NCBI RefSeq assembly: GCF_000812865.1
Contig: NZ_JSYL01000002.1
Span: 372,001-436,000, forward strand
DNA from: Kaistella jeonii
GTDB taxonomy: Bacteria > Bacteroidota > Bacteroidia > Flavobacteriales > Weeksellaceae
Direction: 5' to 3'
Length of the DNA stretch: 64,000 nt
Shown: positions 1-8,347 of the stretch, in pieces
Position numbering within the stretch: the first letter of the stretch is position 1
Layout: every line of letters begins with the position of its first letter
The notes under the pieces: model-generated
Seen by the model: the letters and a program-made list of their open reading frames with translations, nothing else
Database searches by the model: none
What the model was told of the DNA's origin: nothing
Position numbers and translations under genes: made by a program

Positions 1-1188
1 ATTATGTCTTTCGTATTGGCAAGTATGCTTGTGAAAACGGGTGTAGCTAAAAGATTTGCACTTTGGTTTATTCTAAGATTTGGCAAAAATGCATCTTCTA
101 TTTTCCTCAGTTTTATCGTTATTAATGTATTGTTATCCGCATTTATCTCTGCAACCACTGCAAAAGCTGCAATCTTACTTCCGATCTTTATGGTGATCGC
201 CGCAATTTACGGCAGTGGCAGAACAAGTACCGACCGAAATAATTTTGGTAGAAGTATCGTTTTGCAAAATCTATTCTACATCAATATGGGTGCAAGTGGA
301 TTTATGACTGGTTCCGGCGCTAATCTTCTCGCGGTCTCTCTTATTGCAGGTGCAATCGGAAGCAGAATATTTTTTTCAGATTGGTTAATGGCGATGTTTC
401 CCGTTATGTTGGTCATTATGTTTGTAGGATATATTGTCGCAATGAAAATATTTTTCCCTTTGAAAAAAGACGAAAAACTGCCTCAAATAGAAGGTGGTAT
501 GGATCGACTGAAAGAGGAATATTTAAAATTAGGGGAAATTAAAAAAGACGAAATAAAATCGGTCGTTCTTTTTCTTTGTATTTTAATTCTTTGGGCAACA
601 GATAAATATCACGGAATCAGTCCAACTGCGGTTGCATTTTCGGGAGCGATTATCGCACTTTTACCAAAAATTGGAATATTAAAATGGAATGAAGTAGATA
701 TTCCATGGCATTTGATGCTTTTTTCCGCAGGTGCCTATACTTTAGGAGCAGGTTTGGAAGCAACAGATTTACCACAATTAAGTGTAAACGCTTTTTTCTC
801 CCATATCGGCATTGGAAATGAAACTCCTTTTTGGGTCGTTTATCTTATTATTACAGGCGTAATGATGTTTAGCGCAATGATTTTCGAATCGAAAACAATG
901 AGAGCTATGATTTTTATTCCATTGGCTCTTGGAATTGCAAACAGGTTCGGATTTTCTCCAATAAGTTTAGCTTTGCCTGTAGCTTTTTTAATAGAGCACG
1001 TTTATGTATTGCCATTTAACAGCAAACCCGCTGCATTACTCTATGAAACGGGACATTACAGTATAAGTGATAGTTTTAAATACGGAATTACCATGATGCT
1101 GCTTTGTTGGGTTATTAATATTATTGCAGCAGAAACTTGGTTTAGATTTCTTGGTATTACTCCAAACGGAGTATTTAATCTTTTTTAA
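1..1188 (+). CDS. SLC13/DASS-type anion symporter, 5'-truncated by the window
   Basis: The frame is open to the first base of the window, so the apparent Met at position 4 is probably internal; about 395 residues are visible against 450-500 for the family. The protein is almost entirely hydrophobic, with roughly nine to ten membrane segments. A glycine/serine/asparagine-rich loop (GFMTGSGANLLAVSL, near residue 100) and an earlier polar hairpin (SATTAKAAILLP, near residue 50) resemble the substrate/Na+ binding hairpins of divalent anion:Na+ symporters. The family imports dicarboxylates, sulfate or related anions at the inner membrane; substrate cannot be told here. The next gene starts 9 bases after its stop, suggesting cotranscription. 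An ArsB/NhaD-type ion transporter is the main alternative. Confidence 0.7.
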   Translation: MMSFVLASMLVKTGVAKRFALWFILRFGKNASSIFLSFIVINVLLSAFISATTAKAAILLPIFMVIAAIYGSGRTSTDRNNFGRSIVLQNLFYINMGASGFMTGSGANLLAVSLIAGAIGSRIFFSDWLMAMFPVMLVIMFVGYIVAMKIFFPLKKDEKLPQIEGGMDRLKEEYLKLGEIKKDEIKSVVLFLCILILWATDKYHGISPTAVAFSGAIIALLPKIGILKWNEVDIPWHLMLFSAGAYTLGAGLEATDLPQLSVNAFFSHIGIGNETPFWVVYLIITGVMMFSAMIFESKTMRAMIFIPLALGIANRFGFSPISLALPVAFLIEHVYVLPFNSKPAALLYETGHYSISDSFKYGITMMLLCWVINIIAAETWFRFLGITPNGVFNLF

Positions 1189-1197
1189 AAAAATAAT

Positions 1198-2667
1198 ATG
1201 GCAACTGCAGATATAAAAATTCATGATAATTTTACGCTGGAAATAAAACTGCGTTTAACTCCCTTCAGAAAACAAAAAGAAACCTCGTTTTCTATGAACT
1301 CCTGGATTTTTCTGCCCAAAAGTATCGACATTAATGAATATTCTTTTTCTAAAAGAGATTTTTATAAAAATTTAAAGTCAAACATTCGATTAATTACGCC
1401 TATTTTTAATCTTCATGAAATTGTAGATTTTGAAAATTCTCCGCTACAATATCTTGCAAAATCTTTTGATACCGTTGCTCATAATCCTACCAAAAGCTTC
1501 ATCTTAGATTATAAATACAATATTCGAATGTTCCTTGCGATCCTGAAAAGTTCTCTTCGGAATGAAATTATTTTTATAAAAAAAAGCAATAATCAAGAAG
1601 AACGCGATTTTTTAATAGATCGTTATTACAATTCGGTCAACACTATTTTCGAACATTATAGAAACCTGAAAAATATTCTCACCGTACATTCTGTAACAAT
1701 TCACATCTTAAAACCTTTTTATTTCGGAGATGAATTTATGAGTAATCTGGTTGAAAAACAGAATTACAAGTTGCTGCAAACTTTAGTTGTCGGACAAGAA
1801 AAAGATGATTTAGCGGCGCAAAAAATAAAAAATCTAATCAGCAAAGAACTGGAATATAAAAAAGCAGTGAAGTATGCTGTATTTGAAAAAAACAAGTCAA
1901 AACAAAATCGCGATCTACTTTCCAGACTAGGTTTCCTGAAAAAATTTGCAGAAAGTGAATTATATCTTACGACTTTAAAAGAGCGAGACGGAGTTTTTAT
2001 CGAACAAATATCAATGAGCATTGCAGCGGGAATTTCAATGATATTTGCAACAGCAATCGCTTTTGGTTTTCAGCAAAAATTTGGGAATTTAACGATGCCT
2101 TTCTTTGTTGCATTGGTCGTAAGTTACATTCTGAAAGATCGCATCAAAGAATTCGCGAGATATTATTTAGTCCATAAATTATCCAATAAATTTTTCGATC
2201 AGAAGATAAATATCAATATGGATGATAAAGTCATCGGGACCGAAAAAGAATCTTTTGACTACATTGATCCGAAAAAAATCCCCGAAATGGTGATGCGACT
2301 TCGAAAAGAAAATCCAGTTTCTGAGGATATCAATACCTTAAGAAATGATAATCTGATTCTGTATAGAAAAATGATTACGCTGAACCGGGAAAAACTCGAC
2401 GAATTGAGTTTCTATGCAATCCCTGGAATCAATGAAATTATCCGCCTGAATATTTCCAGTTTTGTTTTCAAAATGGATAATGCCTATCTTCCCATTTTCG
2501 TCCCAACTGAAAATAATGCGTATGAAGTTATACAGGCAGAAAAAGTGTACTTTCTAGATATGGTTTTGCAACTAAATAAAAATGAGGTTACAACCTATGC
2601 TTACTATAGAATTACCCTAAATCGCGTAGGAATTTTAAGTGTAGAAAAAATCGCCAGTATAAAATAA
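1198..2667 (+). CDS. Unknown protein with a central membrane hairpin
   Basis: I do not recognise this 489-residue protein. The first ~260 residues are soluble and charged. A hydrophobic stretch around residues 265-310 looks like two closely spaced transmembrane helices, followed by a basic region and a ~150-residue soluble C-terminal part rich in beta-strand-like segments. There is no signal peptide. It follows the transporter gene by 9 bases and ends just before a bidirectional terminator, so the two genes probably form one operon; a role linked to the transporter is only inference. Start chosen as the ATG immediately downstream of an A-rich leader, as is usual in this organism. Confidence 0.6.
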   Translation: MATADIKIHDNFTLEIKLRLTPFRKQKETSFSMNSWIFLPKSIDINEYSFSKRDFYKNLKSNIRLITPIFNLHEIVDFENSPLQYLAKSFDTVAHNPTKSFILDYKYNIRMFLAILKSSLRNEIIFIKKSNNQEERDFLIDRYYNSVNTIFEHYRNLKNILTVHSVTIHILKPFYFGDEFMSNLVEKQNYKLLQTLVVGQEKDDLAAQKIKNLISKELEYKKAVKYAVFEKNKSKQNRDLLSRLGFLKKFAESELYLTTLKERDGVFIEQISMSIAAGISMIFATAIAFGFQQKFGNLTMPFFVALVVSYILKDRIKEFARYYLVHKLSNKFFDQKININMDDKVIGTEKESFDYIDPKKIPEMVMRLRKENPVSEDINTLRNDNLILYRKMITLNREKLDELSFYAIPGINEIIRLNISSFVFKMDNAYLPIFVPTENNAYEVIQAEKVYFLDMVLQLNKNEVTTYAYYRITLNRVGILSVEKIASIK

Positions 2668-2710
2668 AAAATTTGTATTTGGGAATCACAAAGAAAATGT
2701 TCAGATCACA

Positions 2711-2741
2711 AAAAAACGCAACCCTAAAAGTTGCGTTTTTT
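2711..2741. terminator. Bidirectional intrinsic terminator
   Basis: A-run, 7-bp GC-containing stem (cgcaac / gttgcg) with loop CCTAAAA, and T-run. It lies between the convergent ends of the membrane protein gene (+) and the protease gene (-) and is symmetrical enough to serve both. Confidence 0.8.
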
Positions 2742-2762
2742 CTTTAAATAATTTATAGTTTC

Positions 2763-4286
2763 CTAAGGCATTTTAAAACCTCTTGTTGTAATTCTTCCAT
2801 ATTCATCTACATATTTTACCTGTACATTTCCGTTGTAACCCTGTAAGGTTTTCTCTACATCTTTCTGAGAATTTACCGGTTTACCATTCACTTCGATGAC
2901 GATGTAATTATCTACAATTCCAATTTTAGACATTTCGTTGCCATCGACAACATTTTTGGCAATCACACCGCTGGTTAAACCGTAGTCGGTTTTGAATTTA
3001 TCGCTCAATGGCTCGAAATCTGATCCAATTTTTTCAGTTACGGAAAGATCAGCTTTACTTCTTGTGGAGGTGCCATTTTTTTGATCTTTTAGAGTAACAT
3101 TCACTGTATTTTCTTTACCATTTCTGGTATAAGTTACTGCAACTTTATCTCCAGGTCTTTTACTTCCTACCGCAAAAGATAAATCGTAATAGGTAGAAAT
3201 AACTACATTGTCAACTTTAGTAATAACATCGCCACTTCTGAGACCTGCATCTTCAGCACCACCTTTCGCCGCAACATCTATCAAATATACGCCGTCGCTA
3301 GTTTTTATATTGGTTTTTTTCTGTTGGTTATAAGCGGCAATTTGTCTCTGATCAGACAGATCTAAAGGAACTACGCCTAAGAAACCTCGTTGAACCAAAC
3401 CAAACTGTTTGATATCTTCGACTACTTTCCGTGCTAAATTTGAAGGGACCGCAAATCCATATCCTTCATAATATCCTGTTTTAGAAGAAATAGCCGCATT
3501 GATTCCAATAAGTTCTCCATTTGGATTTACCAGAGCACCACCGGAATTTCCGGGATTGATGGCGGCATCGGTTTGAATAAAACTCTCAATTGGAGTTCGG
3601 GATTGCTGACTTAATAAATCGATACTTCTTCCTTTTGCAGAAACAATCCCTGCGGTAACAGTGGAGTTTAAACCCATCGGATTTCCGACGGCTAAAACCC
3701 ATTGACCAACTTCTACATTGTCCGAATTTGCAAAATTTAAATAAGGCAAACCTTTCTCTTCAATTTTCAAAAGAGCAATATCGGTTGTAGGATCGGTTCC
3801 TACCAGATTGGCGATGTAAGATTTCTTGTTAGAAAGCACCACTTCCAGTTTTGTGGCACCAGCGATTACGTGATTGTTAGAAATGATATACCCGTCTGGA
3901 GAAATAATTACACCGGAACCCATTCCAGTAGGTAAATCTTTGGGCGGTTGCTGCTGTTGTTGCTTTGGTTGATTATTTCCGAAAGGGTTTCCGAAAAACA
4001 GATCAAACATATCTTGTTCACTTCTTCCTGCAGTTTTGTTGGAGTAATTTTTTATACTCACTACAGCTGGAACCGTTATTTTTGAAGCTTTCACGAAATC
4101 GTCGCCGACTCCGGTCATATTAAAGGATGCATATTTTGCATCGCTTGTTTTGGGTGCGAAATAAGAAAAATCTGAAATTCCTTTATTTCCATTAAAATAA
4201 TTAATCGCTCCGAAAGTGGTTGCTCCGGAGATTACCCCTACAAAAGCATAAGGTATTAGTTTTTTGAGAGTATTCTTCATCGTCAT
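2763..4286 (-). CDS. htrA: Do/HtrA family periplasmic serine protease
   Basis: ATP-independent protease/chaperone that degrades misfolded envelope proteins. The 507-residue product has an N-terminal hydrophobic segment (about residues 10-28) acting as signal anchor or signal peptide, a trypsin-like domain with catalytic His139 (SNNHVIAGA), Asp169 (DPTTDIALLKI) and Ser248 (NPGNSGGAL), then two PDZ domains (about 285-385 and 410-505). A glutamine/proline-rich loop (107-118) corresponds to the family's LA loop. Length and architecture are normal for Bacteroidota DegP-type proteins. It stands alone between a shared terminator and its own promoter. Confidence 0.95.
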   Translation of the reverse strand: MTMKNTLKKLIPYAFVGVISGATTFGAINYFNGNKGISDFSYFAPKTSDAKYASFNMTGVGDDFVKASKITVPAVVSIKNYSNKTAGRSEQDMFDLFFGNPFGNNQPKQQQQQPPKDLPTGMGSGVIISPDGYIISNNHVIAGATKLEVVLSNKKSYIANLVGTDPTTDIALLKIEEKGLPYLNFANSDNVEVGQWVLAVGNPMGLNSTVTAGIVSAKGRSIDLLSQQSRTPIESFIQTDAAINPGNSGGALVNPNGELIGINAAISSKTGYYEGYGFAVPSNLARKVVEDIKQFGLVQRGFLGVVPLDLSDQRQIAAYNQQKKTNIKTSDGVYLIDVAAKGGAEDAGLRSGDVITKVDNVVISTYYDLSFAVGSKRPGDKVAVTYTRNGKENTVNVTLKDQKNGTSTRSKADLSVTEKIGSDFEPLSDKFKTDYGLTSGVIAKNVVDGNEMSKIGIVDNYIVIEVNGKPVNSQKDVEKTLQGYNGNVQVKYVDEYGRITTRGFKMP

Positions 4287-4319
4287 ATAATTTAAAAAAC
4301 TTTATTAATAGTAGCAGAA

Positions 4320-4327
4320 CAAATTTA
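4320..4327 (-). promoter_or_regulatory. -7 box of the htrA promoter
   Basis: Minus strand reads TAAATTTG, matching the Bacteroidota -7 consensus TAnnTTTG, 34 bases before the htrA start codon. No convincing TTG -33 element was found at the usual spacing, so this is moderate evidence. Confidence 0.45.
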
Positions 4328-4541
4328 ATGCTAGATAGGTATTCGGAAAAAATGCTTTGTTTCAATTTTAACGAAAGATTAACAAGATTTATAATATTTT
4401 AATGATATTGAGCCATTCTTAGGTTTTTATTCACAAAATAAAGAATGGAAAATTGTCATTTTGTCACATTCTATAAATTATCTAACCAGCATAAATTTTT
4501 GTTCATTATTAATAAAATTTTCGCAACTCGATTGCTTTGTT

Positions 4542-4549
4542 TAAATTTG
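4542..4549 (+). promoter_or_regulatory. -7 box of the amidinotransferase-family gene
   Basis: TAAATTTG matches TAnnTTTG and ends 16 bases before the start codon at 4566, giving a very short leader. The -33 region is T-rich without a clear TTG. Confidence 0.45.
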
Positions 4550-4565
4550 ACACAATCACTTATTT

Positions 4566-5480
4566 ATGAATCTCAACATCACTAACGAAACTGGAAAATT
4601 AAGATCTGTCGTACTCGGAATGCCTAATTCAATGGGCCATCCGCATTCTTTAGAAGACAGTTATGACGCAAAAAGTTATCACTCTCTTGCAAATGGGATT
4701 TATCCGACAGAAGAAGGGATCGTTCATGAAATGTCGGAATTCGAAAAAGTATTGCGAAAACATGATGTTGAAGTTTACCGACCAGGTTTAATTAATGATT
4801 ACAACCAGGTTTTTGCGCGCGATGTGGCTTTTGTGATCGATGATAAAATGATTATTTCAAATATCATCCAGGATCGCTATGATGAACAGGACGCTTACCG
4901 GAAAATTTTCGCAAGAGTTGGCTGGAAAAAAATCATCAATCTTCCCGATACTGCTCATATTGAAGGTGGCGACGTTATTGTATGGAATGATTTTCTATTT
5001 ATCGGAACATGTTTTTCTGAAGATTACCGGAATTTTAAAACGGCAAGAACCAACGAATATGCCATCGAAGTTTTAAAAGAATATTTCCCTAAAAAACGAA
5101 TCATCGATCTGGAATTAAAAAAGAACGACTCTGATCCTTTCAAAGGAATTCTTCATTTAGACTGTACTTTTAACCCGATCGGAAAAGATAAATGCATTAT
5201 TTATAAAGACGGTTTTGTAGATGAAAGTGATTACAGATTGCTTCTGGACATTTTCGGCGAAGAAAACTGTTTCCATGTAACGCAGCAGGAAATGTTTGAA
5301 ATGAATCCAAATATTTTTTCTATTTCTCCTGAGATCGTAGTTTCTGATTCTTCTTTTACGCGAATGAATAATCACCTCCGAAATGAATGGGGAATGACCG
5401 TTGAAGAAATTCCGTATCGTGAGATTTCGAAAATGGGTGGTTTGTTGAGATGTTCGACTTTACCTTTGGTGAGAGAGTAA
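4566..5480 (+). CDS. Guanidino-group modifying enzyme (amidinotransferase/arginine deiminase superfamily)
   Basis: A 304-residue member of the guanidino-group modifying superfamily, which uses a Cys nucleophile to attack arginine-like substrates (hydrolases releasing citrulline, or amidinotransferases). Visible signatures: FARD near residue 83, HIEGGD with His131, Glu133 and Asp136, HLDC with catalytic-type His197, and the nucleophile Cys296 in GLLRCSTLP at the C-terminus. Length fits the family. The next but one gene (6367) is a second member of the superfamily, with cutC between. Cytosolic, no signal peptide. Substrate is uncertain: arginine, dimethylarginine or agmatine-like compounds are possible. 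Confidence 0.8.
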   Translation: MNLNITNETGKLRSVVLGMPNSMGHPHSLEDSYDAKSYHSLANGIYPTEEGIVHEMSEFEKVLRKHDVEVYRPGLINDYNQVFARDVAFVIDDKMIISNIIQDRYDEQDAYRKIFARVGWKKIINLPDTAHIEGGDVIVWNDFLFIGTCFSEDYRNFKTARTNEYAIEVLKEYFPKKRIIDLELKKNDSDPFKGILHLDCTFNPIGKDKCIIYKDGFVDESDYRLLLDIFGEENCFHVTQQEMFEMNPNIFSISPEIVVSDSSFTRMNNHLRNEWGMTVEEIPYREISKMGGLLRCSTLPLVRE

Positions 5481-5630
5481 TTTCTTTTCACGCAAAGACG
5501 CAAAAATTACACAACTTCCCTTCAGACAAATTACGGCCGCAAAAGCTTTTCACTCTAAGAAACGAATTTTTAATCGCAACTTTAATTGAAGTTATTGAAT
5601 AGAAAGTCTGGTGTTTAGCAAGATTAGTTT
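5481..5630. repeat. Intergenic remnant with CGCAAAGACGCAAAA motif
   Basis: Just after the stop codon the sequence reads TTTCACGCAAAGACGCAAAA, a phrase I know as a recurrent intergenic motif in Flavobacteriia genomes. Nothing coding is seen in the rest of this stretch. Confidence 0.3.
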
Positions 5631-6293
5631 CTAAGAACAGCCTTGTTTCAATTTTTTAATTTCACCTTCTGTTACAAATGTATCATATTTTAAAATTGCG
5701 GAGGAATGAAAACTGGTTCCGCCCGTAAATTCTTTCAATTCCGAAATATTATCAGAACGAACTCCGCCACCAATCAAAATTTCAATTTGCCCGGAATATT
5801 TCTCAATCAAATTTTTCAGATTTTCTTTTCCTTTCATAGCATCAGATTTTCCACCAGAAGTTAAAACGGTTTTGAAACCCAATTTAATTAAAGTTTTGAT
5901 GGACTTTTCTAGATCTGAAGTTCGGTCAAAAGCACGGTGAAAAGTACATGGAATTTCGCCCGCAAGTTCCAGAAGTTCTAAATTTTTTGCTTCGTCGATT
6001 TCGTTGTGTGAATCTAAAATCCCAAAGACAAATCCATTTGCACCAGCTTCTTTAAAAATGATCATGCTGCTTTTCATCTGAATAAATTCTACAGCAGAAT
6101 AAAAAAATGGACCACCTTTTGGCCGGATCATCACATAAACAGGAGTTTTGGAAGTACGTTTCAAGTGCAAAAACTCATAAAAATCGGGAGTCGTTCCACC
6201 GAGTTCAAAATTATCACAGAACTCTATTCGATCAGCCATTGATTTCATGGCAGTTTCAGCAGAAGTAATTTCAAAACAAGCAATTTCTAACAT
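5631..6293 (-). CDS. cutC: CutC family protein
   Basis: A 220-residue TIM-barrel protein matching CutC throughout: N-terminal LEIACFEITSAETA, the RIEFCDNFELGGTTP segment, VMIRPKGG near residue 55, FGILDSHNEID near 92, CTFHRAFDR near 117, and LTSGG plus IGGGVRSDN. The family is named for copper homeostasis in E. coli, but its biochemical role is unsettled and recent annotation often calls it a PF03932 protein. It is divergent from ctlX (start codons about 70 bases apart) and convergent with the upstream-located amidinotransferase-family gene. Confidence 0.92.
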   Translation of the reverse strand: MLEIACFEITSAETAMKSMADRIEFCDNFELGGTTPDFYEFLHLKRTSKTPVYVMIRPKGGPFFYSAVEFIQMKSSMIIFKEAGANGFVFGILDSHNEIDEAKNLELLELAGEIPCTFHRAFDRTSDLEKSIKTLIKLGFKTVLTSGGKSDAMKGKENLKNLIEKYSGQIEILIGGGVRSDNISELKEFTGGTSFHSSAILKYDTFVTEGEIKKLKQGCS

Positions 6294-6320
6294 CTATTTT
6301 TTATTATCTATAAATTTAAG

Positions 6321-6328
6321 TATTTTTG
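6321..6328 (+). promoter_or_regulatory. -7 box of the ctlX promoter
   Basis: TATTTTTG matches TAnnTTTG, 38 bases before the start at 6367, in the short divergent region shared with cutC. No clear -33 TTG. Confidence 0.35.
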
Positions 6329-6366
6329 TTCAATAGCAACTCAATGCTGATTAAAACTTATATTTC

Positions 6367-7290
6367 ATGCAAACAGCCAGTACCGTTTTGATGGTAGAAC
6401 CGATTGCTTTCGGTTACAATTCCCAAACTGCCGAAAATAACTATTTTCAAAAAGAACAAAAAGAAACTGATATTCAAGAAAAAGCACTTCAGGAATTCAA
6501 CAATTTTGTAGATAAACTCCGCAAAAAAGGCGTTAATGTTATTACTATAAAAGATACTTTGAATCCACATTCTCCCGATTCTATTTTTCCCAATAACTGG
6601 GTGAGTTTTCACGAAGATGGAACGGTCGCTCTCTACCCGATGTTTGCTTTGAACAGAAGAGTTGAACGTCGCCCGGAAATTTTAGAAACCGTAGAAAAAG
6701 GAGGTTTCAAGATTGATGAAGTTGATGATTTCTCCCATTTCGAGCACGAAGAGAAATATCTGGAAGGAACTGGAAGTATGATTTTCGATCACGATTACAA
6801 AATTGCGTACGGCTCAGTTTCGCTTCGTTTAGATGAGGAATTATTTAGAAAATTTTGTGAGAAATTTAATTTCACACCTGTCGTTTTTCATTCTTATCAA
6901 AATGTTGGTGATCAGCGATTACCAATTTATCATACCAATGTGATGATGTGTGTTGCGGAACAGTTTGTGGTAATTTGCCTGGATTGTATCGATGACGAAA
7001 TGGAAAGAGAAAAAATGCAGGAAGTCATTAAATCAACCAATAAAGAATTGATCGAAATTTCTGAAGATCAGCTTCAGCAGTTTGCGGGAAATATGCTGCA
7101 GGTTCAGAATGAAGAGGGAACGCAGTTTTTGGTAATGAGTGAAACCGCTTACAAATCTTTAACTAAAGAACAAGTCGAAAGAATTGAAAATTATTGCGAA
7201 ATTATTTATGCAAATTTAAATACCATTGAAGTAAATGGTGGCGGAAGCGCAAGATGCATGTTGGCGGAAGTTTTCTTACCGAAGAATTAA
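6367..7290 (+). CDS. ctlX: CtlX-like citrulline/arginine-type hydrolase
   Basis: A 307-residue guanidino-group modifying enzyme close to the citrulline utilization hydrolase CtlX described in Francisella and common in Bacteroidota. Signatures: N-terminal TVLMVEPIAFGYN, the FPNNWVSFH block (near residue 75), EGTGSM (near 135), the NVMMCV His/Asn region (near 195), and the C-terminal nucleophile in GGGSARCMLAE (Cys298). It probably acts on citrulline or arginine derivatives in the cytosol. It is separate in sequence from the superfamily member at 4566, so they are unlikely to be recent duplicates. Confidence 0.85.
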   Translation: MQTASTVLMVEPIAFGYNSQTAENNYFQKEQKETDIQEKALQEFNNFVDKLRKKGVNVITIKDTLNPHSPDSIFPNNWVSFHEDGTVALYPMFALNRRVERRPEILETVEKGGFKIDEVDDFSHFEHEEKYLEGTGSMIFDHDYKIAYGSVSLRLDEELFRKFCEKFNFTPVVFHSYQNVGDQRLPIYHTNVMMCVAEQFVVICLDCIDDEMEREKMQEVIKSTNKELIEISEDQLQQFAGNMLQVQNEEGTQFLVMSETAYKSLTKEQVERIENYCEIIYANLNTIEVNGGGSARCMLAEVFLPKN

Positions 7291-7328
7291 AACAGGTATT
7301 TGTAAATTTTTGTAGAAACTAAGGTCTT

Positions 7329-8180
7329 TTATTTAACATATTTATAAATGAAAGACTTCGTTTTGCTAATAATTTCATTTTCGTAATCTCCTCCAATTCC
7401 GTGTCCACCATTGTACAAATAGGATTCATTGGCAACATTTTTTTCCTGTAGCTTTTGATCTAAAATTGTTTTCTGACTTGGAGGAACAAGTTCATCATTG
7501 CTTCCAAAAAACGAAATAGTTGGCGCAGAAGAATTGGTGACCCAAGTTATAGGACTGGCAAATTTTGGCGCAGAATAATTTGGAGGTAATAGACTTGGAT
7601 CAATGATAAACGGAATTGCATCCCAATATTGTGGATACGAAGTGTAATAACTATCTTCAAAATTTGTAGGTCCAACAATGTTTACAACGGCCTTCACTCT
7701 TTTCTGATCGTCATATTTATAGGAGTAAAGCATTGACAAATGTCCTCCCGCGCTAACTCCGCACAATACAAATTCTGGTTTAATTCCATATTCTGAAGAA
7801 TTTTGTCCAAGATTATCAAGAACATATTTAACATCATCCGTAAGATAAGGCAATAGGTAAGTCACCGAACTTCCCACCAACCGATAGTTTATATTTACAA
7901 TCGCAAAATCGGATAAATTCATCTGAAGTTTTGGGATGTAACTGTTAAAATCTACCTTATCTCCACTTGTCCAACCACCACCATGAATCAGAACAAAAAC
8001 TTTAGTTTTGGAATTACTTCTGTTTGGTGGAAGATAAATATCCATTTTTTGTTTCGAATCTGGCCCGTAAGAAACATCCATTAAATTTCTTGCGTTAGTG
8101 TAAACAATATCTGATTCGGAGTCGTTGTTACAGGATGATAAAAAAAATAGTAGTACTACTGCAGAAATTATTACTTTCAT
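7329..8180 (-). CDS. Alpha/beta hydrolase (esterase), lipoprotein
   Basis: Carboxylesterase-type alpha/beta hydrolase. I start it at the ATG at 8180, giving 283 residues, because that Met opens a lipoprotein signal peptide ending in the lipobox LSSC. The open frame continues to 8288, but that extension is charged, would hide the signal peptide and runs into a terminator. Motifs: oxyanion loop HGGGW, nucleophile elbow CGVSAGG, acid in FFGSNDE, and C-terminal His in GGHGIGG. The product should be anchored in the envelope and hydrolyse small esters; substrate unknown. Confidence 0.85.
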   Translation of the reverse strand: MKVIISAVVLLFFLSSCNNDSESDIVYTNARNLMDVSYGPDSKQKMDIYLPPNRSNSKTKVFVLIHGGGWTSGDKVDFNSYIPKLQMNLSDFAIVNINYRLVGSSVTYLLPYLTDDVKYVLDNLGQNSSEYGIKPEFVLCGVSAGGHLSMLYSYKYDDQKRVKAVVNIVGPTNFEDSYYTSYPQYWDAIPFIIDPSLLPPNYSAPKFASPITWVTNSSAPTISFFGSNDELVPPSQKTILDQKLQEKNVANESYLYNGGHGIGGDYENEIISKTKSFIYKYVK

Positions 8181-8286
8181 CTTTTTGTTTTTAAAGTTGT
8201 CTTTAACGTCATCAAATACCTTTCCATTTATTATGTTATGAATAGTTATTTTAAAAGTGTGTTCTTTATCTGCTTTTAATAAAATC

Positions 8287-8320
8287 AAAAATCCACAACC
8301 TAAAGTCGTGGATTTTTTTT
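8287..8320 (-). terminator. Intrinsic terminator of the outer-membrane receptor gene
   Basis: Stem AAAAATCCAC / GTGGATTTTT with an 11-base loop and extended T-run at one end, directly after the stop codon of the minus-strand gene at 8348. Its position argues against the long form of the esterase ORF. Confidence 0.75.
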
Positions 8321-8347
8321 ACAATTTAATATGAAGTATGACTATTT

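Noticed and set aside
8181-8288. 36-codon extension of the esterase ORF
   Set aside because: Would bury the lipoprotein signal and overlap a terminator.
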